Positions 15,417 to 23,499 of a stretch of 29,486 nt of DNA are shown here, piece by piece. The DNA lies in NCBI GenBank assembly GCA_021300075.1, contig JAJTIB010000001.1:1-29486 (forward strand). Reading direction: 5' to 3'. Numbering within the stretch: position 1 is the stretch's first letter; each line of letters begins with the position of its first letter. The translations under genes and the position numbers were made by a program. The notes below the pieces were generated by a model. It was not told the DNA's origin and ran no database searches. It was given only the letters and a program-made list of their open reading frames with translations. The DNA comes from Rickettsiales bacterium. Its GTDB lineage: Bacteria; Pseudomonadota; Alphaproteobacteria; Rickettsiales; UBA3002.

Positions 15417-17575
15417 AGCTGGCCGACCGTTTTAATGCGCGCACGCGAGTAGATTTCATTTTGCGAGATGACAATGGTCTGCGCCCGAAAGCGTTCAATG
15501 ATCGAGCGTACATAGGGGCGGATGGTGGGGCTGGTGAGCAATACCGGCAACTCGCCCTGGACGGCCAGATGATCAAATTTCGCACGCACTAATGTGATGA
15601 ATTCCTGAATCCGGCTGGGCGCCATAGAAAGTATTTTCTCGTCGCCTTCGCCCGAGAGAGATTCGATGAACGCCTGCTCCCAGGCCGGTGACATGGCAAG
15701 GATGGGAATATAGCCTTCCTCGTTGGTATTGGCATGGCTGATCTGGCGCGCAAGTCGCATCCGCACATGTTCGGTGACAAGCTGCACATTCTGCGTCACG
15801 CGCGAGGCTTCTGCGACAGCTTCCATAATGGTCGAGAGGTCACGAATGGAAATCTGCTCGGCCAGTAAATTCTGCAGCACCCGCTGGACACCGCTGACTG
15901 AAATCTGCGAGGGAATGACCTCGCTGATGAGTTTCTGTTCTTCCTTGCCCAAATCATCGAGCAGTTTCTGCGTCTCCGCATAGGATAGCAGTTCAGCCAT
16001 GTTTTCCTTGATGATTTCGGTCAGGTGCGTGGTGACGACAGTGGGCGGATCGACAACCGTGAAATTCCGAAAAAGAGCTTCCTCGCGGTAATTATCCGTC
16101 ACCCACATGGCGGGAAGACCAAAGGTTGGCTCCGTTGTTTCCTCGCCCGGAAGATTGATTTTTCCGCCTGTAGGGTCCATGATGAGCAGCATGTCAGGTC
16201 GGATATCGCCCCGCGCGGTTTCCACCTCTTTCACTTTCAGTACATAGGTGTTGGCGGGAAGTTGCATGTTATCCTGAATCCTCACTGGCGGCATGACGAA
16301 CCCATATTCCCGAGCGATCTGCTTCCTCAGCGCCTTGATCTGTTCAGTCAGCCGATGTCCTTTCTGGTAATTGATAAGCGGCAGCAGTCCATAACCCAGT
16401 TCCAGCCGCAAACTGTCAATATGCAGTGTGTCACTGATTTTTTCCTCTGTCGGCGCCGTCGGTTGACCCGCGGAAGCAGCCGACTCTCCCGGACGTGGCG
16501 GTGTGGTTCCGGGCGCAAGTCCAGCGGCCATGGCTGCTACCTTATTGGTTTTATGCATGGTGTAGGCGATATAGGCCGTTACTAATGACAGCACGAAAAA
16601 CGGTGCAAATGGAATACCGGGCAAGAGTGCAAACCCCATGAGCAGAAAACTAGTGACGCCGATGGGTGCGGGCATCCGCGATAACTGGCCTAGTACGGCC
16701 TTGTCGGAGGAACCGTCCACTCCGGCTTTGGTCACCAGCATCCCTGCACCAGTCGAGACGATGAGGGCGGGAATCTGCGACACCAACCCGTCGCCAATCG
16801 TCAGTTTGGTGTAGGTATCGAGCGCCTCTGAGAAGGTCAGATCATTGACGACAATACCGATGATCATGCCGCCAATCAGGTTGATGAAAGTGATGAGCAA
16901 TCCCGCAATTGCATCACCGCGCACGAATTTACTTGCTCCATCCATCGCGCCAAAAAATCCGCTTTCGTCTTCGAGTTCCTTGCGTCGCCGCTTAGCTTCT
17001 TTCTCGTCAATCATGCCGGCAGATAGATCAGCGTCAATCGCCATCTGCTTACCGGGCATGGCATCGAGTGAGAAGCGGGCGGAGACTTCGGCGATGCGCC
17101 CGGAGCCCTTGGTTATTACAATAAAATTGATAATAGTCAGAATGCCGAAAATAATTGCACCAATCAGCACCGAACCTTCAGTGATGAAATTGCCAAAGGC
17201 CTGAATTACATGACCTGCGGCTGCCGGGCCATCATGGCCGTGGGCGAGAATCAGTCGGGTGGTGGCGATATTCAGGGCTAGTCGCAACAAGGTTGCCACT
17301 AGAAGAATGGTTGGAAATGAACTCATGTCGAGAGGTTTATTGACGAAAAGTACCGTCATTAGAATCAGAACCGAGACGGTGAAGGATATGCTGAGTAGCA
17401 AATCTAACAGCCAGGGCGGCACTGGAAAAACGAGCACCATCAGAATCCCGATAATGCCCAGGGCAAAGAGAATATCGCTGCGTAGCGCGGTTTTCTGGGC
17501 GCTGCGGCGCATGCCCGGCAGATTCATCCGCGGTAGGCTGATTCGCCCTTTTGGCTCTGGTGCTCCTTCAGCCAT
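15413..17575 (-). CDS. flhA: Flagellar biosynthesis protein FlhA (type III export gate)
   Basis: The 720-aa inner-membrane export gate that forms the nonameric ring and receives chaperone-substrate complexes. The N-terminal half has about eight membrane segments beginning at SDILFALGIIGILMVLVFPV. The cytoplasmic-side block GRIAEVSARFSLDAMPGKQM and its continuation IDADLSAGMIDEKEAKRRR is the diagnostic FHIPEP region, followed by ESGFFGAMDGASKFVRGDAI. The C-terminal cytoplasmic domain contains the PAMWV and SHLTEII-like stretches (LPAMWVTDN, TTHLTEIIKEN) and ends at an ATGA overlap with flhF. A good AAGGAG lies nine bases ahead of the start, which follows flbD by 36 bp. In Caulobacter flhA is not in the fliF operon; here it sits directly after flbD. 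Confidence 0.97.
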   Translation of the reverse strand: MAEGAPEPKGRISLPRMNLPGMRRSAQKTALRSDILFALGIIGILMVLVFPVPPWLLDLLLSISFTVSVLILMTVLFVNKPLDMSSFPTILLVATLLRLALNIATTRLILAHGHDGPAAAGHVIQAFGNFITEGSVLIGAIIFGILTIINFIVITKGSGRIAEVSARFSLDAMPGKQMAIDADLSAGMIDEKEAKRRRKELEDESGFFGAMDGASKFVRGDAIAGLLITFINLIGGMIIGIVVNDLTFSEALDTYTKLTIGDGLVSQIPALIVSTGAGMLVTKAGVDGSSDKAVLGQLSRMPAPIGVTSFLLMGFALLPGIPFAPFFVLSLVTAYIAYTMHKTNKVAAMAAGLAPGTTPPRPGESAASAGQPTAPTEEKISDTLHIDSLRLELGYGLLPLINYQKGHRLTEQIKALRKQIAREYGFVMPPVRIQDNMQLPANTYVLKVKEVETARGDIRPDMLLIMDPTGGKINLPGEETTEPTFGLPAMWVTDNYREEALFRNFTVVDPPTVVTTHLTEIIKENMAELLSYAETQKLLDDLGKEEQKLISEVIPSQISVSGVQRVLQNLLAEQISIRDLSTIMEAVAEASRVTQNVQLVTEHVRMRLARQISHANTNEEGYIPILAMSPAWEQAFIESLSGEGDEKILSMAPSRIQEFITLVRAKFDHLAVQGELPVLLTSPTIRPYVRSIIERFRAQTIVISQNEIYSRARIKTVGQL

Positions 17576-17611
17576 GCCCTACGGCTCCTTCAGGATGAAA
17601 ATTGAACCTCA

Positions 17612-18988
17612 TTAATATCCGCCCGTGCCGGTTCTTGTTTCCATTTCTTCGCTGTATTGCTTCAGTTTATTACGCAGCGTACGGATGGAAATACCTAAGA
17701 TCTGAGCCGCCTGGGTGCGATTACCGAGGCAGTGATCAAGTGTATCGAGAATCAACTCGCGCTCGACTTCGCCCACAGTACGGCCAATCAGATCACTGCG
17801 CTTGGGGGTGACGCTCGGCTCGGGCTTCGCGGTGGTCACCTCGCGCGGTGGGGCGGAGTCATTGCTCACAAAGGTGGGCGGCGTAGCACTAATATTTTTG
17901 AGTAGAATCGCGTTAGCATCAATCGCGTTGCCCTGTGCCATCAGCACGCTGCGGTGCATGATATTTTCGAGTTCGCGCACATTGCCCGGCCAGGGATAGG
18001 ATTTGAGTTTGCTAATCGCTTCTGCCGTCAATTTGCGTGGCGGCAGACCGTTAGCTTTAGAGTATTTATCAATAAAAAATTCCGCGAGCGGCGACACATC
18101 ATCCAGCCGCTCCGTCAGGCGGGGTAGGTGAATGCTGATGACGTTAAGACGGAAATATAAATCCTCGCGAAAAGTGCCACGCTTGACTTCGCTCTCTAGA
18201 TCGCGATTGGACGTAGCCAGGATCCGAAGATTGACCTTGATAGGCTTAGTGCCGCCCACGCGGTCAATTTCGCGCTCTTGAATCGCGCGCAATAATTTCG
18301 ATTGCAGGCGGATATCCATTTCGCTGATTTCGTCAAGTAGGAGCGTGCCATTGCTGGCTTCCTCGAACTTACCGATACGTCGCGCCTGGGCGCCAGTGAA
18401 GGCACCTTTTTCATGGCCAAAAAGCTCGGATTCGAGCAGATGCTCTGGGATCGCCGCGCAGTTGACCGAGATAAAGGGTTTAGTCGCGCGCGGACTTTTA
18501 CGATGGATATAACGGGCAATGATTTCCTTACCTGTGCCCGATTCGCCAGTAATAAGCACGCTGGCGTCGGACTGCGCGATTTGTTCGGCGGTTGCAAGTA
18601 CCCGTCGCATGACGTCCGAGCCATGGATGACGGAGTGGCTTTCTTCAGCAATAGCTTCGAGCACGGCGGCGATCAGTTCTTCATCCGGTGGCAGCGGCAC
18701 ATATTCTTTTGCGCCTGCCTTAATCGCGGCGGTAGCGAGTTTTACGTCCGCCTGAATGCCGCAGGCCACAAGAGGTACGCTGATGCGTTCGCGCTCCAGC
18801 ATCCCGATGAAGCGTGCAATATCCTGATGTACCTCAATCATGATGATATCCGCCCCCTGGCCGTCGCACAGCATGGCATAAGCACCGTCAATATCCGCAA
18901 CTTGTGCGACTTTGGCGCCATGTTCTCGGGCGATGCGGCTGGCCGTGCCGATTTGTCCTTCGAGGTCACCCACAATCAATAAACGCAT
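17612..18988 (-). CDS. flbD: Sigma-54-dependent flagellar activator FlbD
   Basis: A 458-aa enhancer-binding regulator of late flagellar genes. The N-terminal 110 residues form a receiver-like domain, but the acid pair near the start is reduced (MRLLIVGDLEG), the expected phospho-Asp is Glu52 (ADIIMIEVH) and the conserved Lys is absent near VPLPP, so phosphorylation in the usual way is unlikely. The AAA+ domain has Walker A GESGTGKE, the sigma-54 contact loop GAFTGA (195-200), Walker B GTLLLDEISEM and FREDLYFRLNV. The C-terminal Fis-type helix-turn-helix is GNRTQAAQILGISIRTLRNKL. FlbD of Caulobacter works with FliX and activates class III while repressing the fliF operon; position after fliN matches. 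A strong GGAGGAGG lies six bases ahead of the ATG. No fliX is in the window. Confidence 0.93.
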   Translation of the reverse strand: MRLLIVGDLEGQIGTASRIAREHGAKVAQVADIDGAYAMLCDGQGADIIMIEVHQDIARFIGMLERERISVPLVACGIQADVKLATAAIKAGAKEYVPLPPDEELIAAVLEAIAEESHSVIHGSDVMRRVLATAEQIAQSDASVLITGESGTGKEIIARYIHRKSPRATKPFISVNCAAIPEHLLESELFGHEKGAFTGAQARRIGKFEEASNGTLLLDEISEMDIRLQSKLLRAIQEREIDRVGGTKPIKVNLRILATSNRDLESEVKRGTFREDLYFRLNVISIHLPRLTERLDDVSPLAEFFIDKYSKANGLPPRKLTAEAISKLKSYPWPGNVRELENIMHRSVLMAQGNAIDANAILLKNISATPPTFVSNDSAPPREVTTAKPEPSVTPKRSDLIGRTVGEVERELILDTLDHCLGNRTQAAQILGISIRTLRNKLKQYSEEMETRTGTGGY

Positions 18989-19005
18989 GTCAAACCTCCT
19001 CCGCT

Positions 19006-19048
19006 ATTTCGTTCAAGCGAAATGCTATTCGTTATTTTCAAAGCATTT
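19006..19048 (-). promoter_or_regulatory. Overlapping stem-loops between fliN and flbD
   Basis: On the transcribed strand of the 71-bp fliN-flbD gap two hairpins can form. One pairs AAATGCT with AGCATTT around a 15-nt loop (arms 19042-19048 and 19020-19026). The other pairs ATTTCG with CGAAAT around CTTGAA (arms 19018-19023 and 19006-19011). They share bases 19020-19023, so they exclude each other. The second ends a few bases ahead of the very strong flbD ribosome site. This is the largest gap inside an otherwise tightly packed operon. A regulatory switch or an RNA processing site is possible; chance in AT-rich DNA is also possible. Confidence 0.3.
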
Positions 19049-19059
19049 TTTTGTATTAT

Positions 19060-19359
19060 TTATTTCTCCGCTTTGATGATTTCCGTCATCGTGACCCCAA
19101 CTTTATCTTCGACCACTACTACCTCACCGCGTGCGACAAGGCGGTTATTAACAAAAATATCGACCGGTTCGCCAACCTTGCGGTCCAGCTCCACTACCGC
19201 GCCACGCCCGAGTTTTAGCAATTGCTGTACCTGCATACTGGTCTTGCCCAAAACCACGGAAATCTGAACAGGAATATCGCTTACTGCTTCCAGCGTGATA
19301 TTGCCTTCGGTATTTTCACCTAAGGGTGTATTCGTCTCCGGTGTGACTGCATCTACCAT
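19060..19359 (-). CDS. fliN: Flagellar motor switch protein FliN
   Basis: A 99-aa C-ring protein. After about 28 N-terminal residues comes a single SpoA (surface presentation) domain: IPVQISVVLGKTSMQVQQLL, LGRGAVVELDRKVGEPVDIFVNN and LVARGEVVVVEDKVGVTMTEI, which is the classical FliN signature. FliN lines the base of the C ring, takes part in switching and docks FliH for export. The protein is short compared with enterobacterial FliN (137 aa) but close to alphaproteobacterial forms. A GAGG site precedes the ATG, and the gene follows fliH by 14 bp, as in the Caulobacter operon (flbE-fliN-flbD). fliM is not in this operon. Identification is firm. Confidence 0.95.
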   Translation of the reverse strand: MVDAVTPETNTPLGENTEGNITLEAVSDIPVQISVVLGKTSMQVQQLLKLGRGAVVELDRKVGEPVDIFVNNRLVARGEVVVVEDKVGVTMTEIIKAEK

Positions 19360-19373
19360 AAAATCCTCGTTTC

Positions 19374-20072
19374 TTAATGCGTGGGTGAAGGGGGTTCTTG
19401 CTTTGTCGTGAGCTCAATTGAGACTTCCTGAAGCAGGCGGTTAACTTCCTGCCACAAGGCTTCGGTGTTGCGTTCGGCATAGCCCGAAAGCCAGTCCACT
19501 CGCAGGTCGTGTTTGGCAATTTGTGCTCCGGCACGCACGATGAAATCACCGTCGTACGACGCTTCACGGAATAACGTGATTATCTGCCCCTGCACCTGAT
19601 CGAGCATATCAGCATGCACTTCCACTACAACGCGCGGCTTAAGAAGCACACTGGGCAGACAGCGTGCAATCATTGCCTCAATCATCAGATGGCTGCGGCG
19701 ATCAAGCGCATCGCCTGCGATCTGGCGGGCAATGAGGGAGACGAGCTGAGAAACTTCCTTACCTTGCTGCATTAAAAGCGCATCATAACCTGCCTGCAAA
19801 GTTTGAAATTCGCGCGCCATCTGCTCCATTAGTGCGCGGGTTGCGTCGTTGCGTTTGGCTTGTTCGGTAGCCGTTTGAGCGAGGCCTGCGGCCATTCCTT
19901 CATCATAACCTTTTTTTTGAGCACTGGCTTTGGCGGCCTCCATTTCTTCAAGGCTGAAGGTCGGTGGCGGGGGTGGTACTTCTAATGGCGCAGCTTCTGC
20001 GTCCTGCCGTAATTCTATGTACGGCAAGCGAAAATCGCGCAGTTTTAAACTATCATAGCGTTGAATACGCAT
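19374..20072 (-). CDS. fliH: Flagellar export ATPase regulator FliH (FlbE-like)
   Basis: A 232-aa protein expected to bind the export ATPase FliI and link it to FliN. The frame stays open upstream into fliG to an ATG at 20180, but MRIQRYDSLKLRDFRLPYIE with an AGGGA site eight bases ahead marks the start at 20072, seven bases after the fliG stop. A Pro-rich segment (EVPPPPPTF) leads to a predicted helix, EEMEAAKASAQKKGYDEGMA with spaced Gly and Ala, then GLAQTATEQAKRN, the helix-rich FliH core. The C-terminal half (VSQLVSLIARQIAGDALDRR and PRVVVEVHADMLDQV) resembles the FliH/YscL domain. Sequence conservation in FliH is low; the assignment relies on this pattern plus position between fliG and fliN, the place of flbE in Caulobacter. 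Confidence 0.82.
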   Translation of the reverse strand: MRIQRYDSLKLRDFRLPYIELRQDAEAAPLEVPPPPPTFSLEEMEAAKASAQKKGYDEGMAAGLAQTATEQAKRNDATRALMEQMAREFQTLQAGYDALLMQQGKEVSQLVSLIARQIAGDALDRRSHLMIEAMIARCLPSVLLKPRVVVEVHADMLDQVQGQIITLFREASYDGDFIVRAGAQIAKHDLRVDWLSGYAERNTEALWQEVNRLLQEVSIELTTKQEPPSPTH

Positions 20073-20079
20073 AATTTCC

Positions 20080-21120
20080 CTAATAGATAAGTTGTTCTTC
20101 GGCACTATCGCCGGCAATGACAATCTCGCCTTTGGCGGCCAGATCTTTGGCAGCGACGACGATGGACATCTGTGCCTCATCTACATCCTTGAGGCGCACA
20201 GGACCCATGGTCTCCATATCCTCTTTGAGGAGCTTGGACGCGCGTTCGGACATATTTTTGAGGAATAGTTCCTTGATTTCTTCGGATGCGCCTTTGAGGG
20301 CGGTCGCCAGTTTTTCTTTCGCTACCACGCGCATGACCTGCTGAATGCCCTGAGCGTCGATCTTGATGAGGTCCTCGAAAGTAAACATTAGGTTGCGGAT
20401 GCGCTCGGCCGTCTCGGCGTGGCGTTTTTCAAGCATGTCCATGAATTTTGCTTCCGAGTTGCGGTCGAAATTGTTGAAGATTTCGGCCATGACCTCATGC
20501 GTGTCGCGGCGCTGAGTTTTAGCGAGGTTGCTCATGAACTCATTGCGCATGGTGCGCTCAATACCATCAAGGACTTCCTTCTTCACCGAATCCATACTCA
20601 GCATTCGCATCATGACTTCCATCGCCAATTCATCCGGCAATACGGAGAGGACTTTAGCAGTATGTTCGGGCTTCACTTTGGATAATACCAGGGCGATGGT
20701 CTGTGGATATTCGTTTTTAAGATATGCGGCCAGTATTTCCTCATTGACGTTGCCAAGTTTATCCCAGGTAGTGCGACCGGCAGGACCACGGATGTCTTCC
20801 ATGATGCTGTCCACTCGCTCTTTGCCGAGTGCTTTGAGGAGTAGCCGTTCGGTGGTGTCGTAGGAGCCGATAATCGCTCCCGCATTCGACATGGACTCGA
20901 CAAAGTCGATATAGAGTCGCTCAACGGTATCGGCGCTGACCGTGCCAAGCGAAGCCATGGTGCTTGAGATTTCTTTGATCTCCTCTTCTTCCATCATATT
21001 GAGGATTTTAGTCGCGGTTTCCTCTTCAATGGACATGAGTAGAATCGCTGCACGCTGCGAGCCCGTCAGCTTCCGGTAATCATCCTTACGGTCATCGCTT
21101 CTTACGGGAGGGGGAGCCAT
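20080..21120 (-). CDS. fliG: Flagellar motor switch protein FliG
   Basis: The 346-aa rotor protein that converts stator action to torque. The N-terminal domain (LTGSQRAAILLMSIEEETATKIL) binds FliF; the middle contains KNEYPQTIALVLSKV, where EHPQ is the usual form (His replaced by Tyr here) and FliM docks; the C-terminal domain has the charged helix LMFTFEDLIKIDAQGIQQVM with torque residues and the closing KLATALKGASEEIKELFLKN. Length and order match the family. It begins 10 bp after fliF and ends seven bases before fliH, so the four genes fliF to fliN are nearly continuous. The N-terminal PPPVRSDDRKDDYRK is a small extension ahead of the core. Identification is firm. Confidence 0.97.
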   Translation of the reverse strand: MAPPPVRSDDRKDDYRKLTGSQRAAILLMSIEEETATKILNMMEEEEIKEISSTMASLGTVSADTVERLYIDFVESMSNAGAIIGSYDTTERLLLKALGKERVDSIMEDIRGPAGRTTWDKLGNVNEEILAAYLKNEYPQTIALVLSKVKPEHTAKVLSVLPDELAMEVMMRMLSMDSVKKEVLDGIERTMRNEFMSNLAKTQRRDTHEVMAEIFNNFDRNSEAKFMDMLEKRHAETAERIRNLMFTFEDLIKIDAQGIQQVMRVVAKEKLATALKGASEEIKELFLKNMSERASKLLKEDMETMGPVRLKDVDEAQMSIVVAAKDLAAKGEIVIAGDSAEEQLIY

Positions 21121-21130
21121 CGCCTTACTC

Positions 21131-22774
21131 TCACATTACGGGGTTAATCCATTGCCTGATGATTTGCAGACTCTCTTCGGGGTACTTTTCGATCATATTG
21201 TTAATCTTACGGTAAGTGGAAGATTTGATTTTGCCCTCTATTCGCTCCACTTTAATCATTTCTTCTTCGGGCTCTTCTTCTTCCTCTTCTTCAATTTGCC
21301 CACGGCCCGCCAGTTGTGCCGCTACGGAAGGCGCGGCCAGACTTGCCATTTCCATTTCCTCGTCGCGGCGTGCGGCTTCGGCCGATTCAATCGCGCGCGC
21401 CACCAGCGGACGGATGACCAGAAGAACAGCTAGCGCCGCAACTCCGCCCAGCACCAGAGTCTGAATAAGCGCGTTTAGATCTTTTTTCAGCCACGCCAGC
21501 TTGTCTTCCTCAAAGACGTCCTGGGGAGCTTCTGCAAACTGAAGATTGATGACCTGCACGTCATCGCCGCGTTTCAAATCAAAACCGATGGCCGATTTGA
21601 CGAGCTGTTCCAGCTTTTCCAGTTCTGCCGCTGGACGAGGCGCATAAACGAGTTCACCCATCTCGTTTTTTGTGTAGATTCCATCCACCAGCACCGCGAC
21701 GCTAAGACGCCTCACGTTACCGGTTTCTTTGACCGAATTGATAACTTCTTTAGTGATTTCAAAATTTGTAGTTTCTTCGCTGCGGTTACGGTCAGACTGC
21801 GAGCTTGTGCCAGCGCCCGCCTGCGATTGATTATTGGGAAGGTTATTGCCAACGCTGACCGTTTGGTCCTGATTGCGCTCGTTTGATTTTTCATTTTCGG
21901 TTATCGATTGAATGGACCGCGCGACCTGACCTTCGGGGTCATAGCGTTCGGAATTGCGAACGGTACGGTCGAAATCAATATCGGCATGTACTTCGGCCTT
22001 GACCTTGCCTGCCCCGATTGAGCGGGCGAGCAGATCTTCAATGGCGGCGCTCAGGCGTCTTTCGTAGCCGATGCGGAAATCCTCTACTTCGTCGCTGAAC
22101 ACCTGATGATCGTTTGCGTCATCGATGCCTTTGGCCAGCAGGTTGCCGGCACTGTCCACTACGGTTACCCGTTGCGGTTTGAGGCCAGGTACGGCGGAGG
22201 CGACCAGATTACGAATGGCGGCAATTTCTTCTTTATTCAGCCCGGCAGAGCCACGCAGTTTGAGTGCAACCGAGGCGGTAGGTTCGACCGAATCACGCGT
22301 GAACAGCTCACGTTTTGGCATGACCAGATGTACCCGCGCCGCTTCCACCGCTTTGAAGTCATTGATGGTGCGTGCCAGTTCGCCTTCCAGCGCCCGTAAT
22401 TGATTTAGGTTCAGCACGAAATTAGACGTGCCCATCGTGTCGGATTTGTCGAAAATTTCGTAACCCACAACTGATCCCTGAGTCGGCAGACCCTGTTCTG
22501 CCAGCACCAGACGCAGTTTGTTCACCTGATCGGAGGGAACCATAATCTGCGTTCCCCCGGCGCGCACTTCGTAGGGGATGCCGCGCTGATCCAGTTCCTG
22601 AATGACTTTTGCGCCCTCTTCCATCGGCATGTTGCTGAAAAGGGGCGACATGACGGGGCTGGAGACCCGCATCGATATGAAGATAAAGAATCCAATAAGA
22701 ATAATCGCCGCGCCAAGCAGGATGGCGATTTTAATCTGACTGAGTTCTTTGAAAGATTGTGTAATGGCGTCCAT
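21131..22774 (-). CDS. fliF: Flagellar MS-ring protein FliF
   Basis: A 547-aa inner-membrane protein that polymerises into the MS ring, the first structure of the basal body. A membrane segment (IKIAILLGAAIILIGFFIFI, about residues 14-34) is followed by the YscJ-like ring-building domain (PLFSNMPMEEGAKVIQELDQ, GIPYEVRAGGTQIMVPSDQV, ALEGELARTINDFKAVEAAR VHL, in pieces). The second half has the FliF C-terminal periplasmic domain (YERRLSAAIEDLL), an acid and Ser/Gln-rich loop, a second membrane segment (LNALIQTLVLGGVAALAVLLVIRPL) and a cytoplasmic tail with a run of glutamates (IEEEEEEEPEEEMIK) that meets FliG. It heads the operon; the 301 bp upstream hold no other gene. No strong ribosome site is seen ahead of the ATG. 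Confidence 0.96.
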   Translation of the reverse strand: MDAITQSFKELSQIKIAILLGAAIILIGFFIFISMRVSSPVMSPLFSNMPMEEGAKVIQELDQRGIPYEVRAGGTQIMVPSDQVNKLRLVLAEQGLPTQGSVVGYEIFDKSDTMGTSNFVLNLNQLRALEGELARTINDFKAVEAARVHLVMPKRELFTRDSVEPTASVALKLRGSAGLNKEEIAAIRNLVASAVPGLKPQRVTVVDSAGNLLAKGIDDANDHQVFSDEVEDFRIGYERRLSAAIEDLLARSIGAGKVKAEVHADIDFDRTVRNSERYDPEGQVARSIQSITENEKSNERNQDQTVSVGNNLPNNQSQAGAGTSSQSDRNRSEETTNFEITKEVINSVKETGNVRRLSVAVLVDGIYTKNEMGELVYAPRPAAELEKLEQLVKSAIGFDLKRGDDVQVINLQFAEAPQDVFEEDKLAWLKKDLNALIQTLVLGGVAALAVLLVIRPLVARAIESAEAARRDEEMEMASLAAPSVAAQLAGRGQIEEEEEEEPEEEMIKVERIEGKIKSSTYRKINNMIEKYPEESLQIIRQWINPVM

Positions 22775-22931
22775 AGTTTATCTCACCCATTGGCAGGCAT
22801 GAAGGGGGAAGCCGGTAATCACGCAAAGAGGCAAAAAATGAAGGCAAGAAAAGAAGAAGCTAGGCAGGGATTTCAATGTAGCCTGATGGTGTATTGGCAC
22901 TTTAAAGCCCTCAATTTTTGTTTTTTTCTTT

Positions 22932-22963
22932 ATCCTTATCGGGATCAGCTTCCCGTTAAGGAT
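22932..22963. repeat. Strong stem-loop in the fliF upstream region (13-bp arms)
   Basis: Arms ATCCTTATCGGGA and TCCCGTTAAGGAT pair over 13 positions with one T-T mismatch around the 6-nt loop TCAGCT. The T-rich tract lies before it on the plus strand, so it becomes an A-rich tract after it on the fliF strand; it therefore does not have the shape of an intrinsic terminator in either direction. It lies about 160-190 bases ahead of the fliF ATG and could be a leader structure, a protein-binding palindrome or a short interspersed palindrome. Confidence 0.75.
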
Positions 22964-22967
22964 ACGT

Positions 22968-22984
22968 TAGGCAAGAACTGCCTA
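22968..22984. repeat. Second stem-loop next to the fliF-leader palindrome
   Basis: Perfect 6-bp arms TAGGCA and TGCCTA around the loop AGAAC, starting only four bases after the larger palindrome. The two together form a 53-bp palindromic cluster in a gene-free 301-bp stretch (22775-23075). The rest of that stretch holds purine-rich runs (22823-22865) and a T-rich run (22913-22930). I could not assign a convincing sigma-54, sigma-28 or sigma-70 promoter in it. Confidence 0.6.
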
Positions 22985-23075
22985 CTGCTGAGAGTATTTA
23001 TGCCATTAATCTGGACTTATGGCAACCAAAAAAAATGCTAACTGGGAAAAATTTGCCGAATGTTACGGCGCGGTG

Positions 23076-23459
23076 CTACATATTTGCAGTGGATAGTTTT
23101 GGTAGCATCGTGATTGACGGATTTTTTGTCTCTTCAGAAATTATATCGGCGAAGTCGCGCAGAAAAACAGAACCATTGACGGTGCGTTGAACATAGACGT
23201 TGCGGCGATCTTCTTCATCCTTCTTGCGGCGAATAAGATCGAGTCTTGAGAGCGCATCAAGCGCACGACAAATGGCGGGTTTGGAGATGCTGAGGCGCTC
23301 GGCGAGGTTTCTGACCGTGTGCGGTGGAGGCGACATATATACGCTGAGAAGCACGCCAATCTGGCGTTGTGAAAGATCATAGGGCAGTTCACGCAGACTG
23401 CGGGTGATCACCTGATGCCAGAGCTTCAGTCCGTCCTGCGATGTCATGGGTTGAGTCAT
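23076..23459 (-). CDS. MarR-like winged-helix transcriptional regulator
   Basis: A 127-aa regulator. After an N-terminal helix region (LKLWHQVITRSLRELPYDLS) the winged helix reads RQIGVLLSVYMSPPPHTVRN then LAERLSISKPAICRALDAL (recognition helix) and a wing with RRKKDEEDRRNVYVQRT. The C-terminal dimerisation part is short, so it may be a compact member of the family. It follows the M17 aminopeptidase by 40 bp on the same strand and is followed by the 301-bp fliF leader, so it might regulate either neighbour; that is inference. A second ATG four codons in (23447) is possible. It is unlike the LdtR-like protein elsewhere in the window. The effector ligand and targets are unknown. Confidence 0.83.
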   Translation of the reverse strand: MTQPMTSQDGLKLWHQVITRSLRELPYDLSQRQIGVLLSVYMSPPPHTVRNLAERLSISKPAICRALDALSRLDLIRRKKDEEDRRNVYVQRTVNGSVFLRDFADIISEETKNPSITMLPKLSTANM

Positions 23460-23499
23460 GCGCGAAACCTAATCGACGGCGATAAAAACGCAAGGTGAA

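Noticed and set aside
19020..19050. Hairpin followed by a T run on the plus strand near flbD
   Set aside because: It would terminate plus-strand transcripts, but no plus-strand gene lies upstream for several kilobases.
22893..22913. Sigma-54-like site (TTGGCAC...GC on plus, GG-N10-GC on minus) ahead of fliF
   Set aside because: Plus-strand spacing is one base short, and the minus-strand version lacks the -24 and -12 consensus beyond GG and GC; it is a near-palindrome around TTTAAA.
22913..22963. T-rich tract plus strong hairpin as a terminator
   Set aside because: On the plus strand the T tract comes before the stem, and on the minus strand an A-rich tract follows it; neither fits an intrinsic terminator.
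22757..23041. 94-codon frame on the plus strand in the fliF upstream region
   Set aside because: Starts inside fliF, has no ribosome site or recognisable domain, and runs through the two palindromes.
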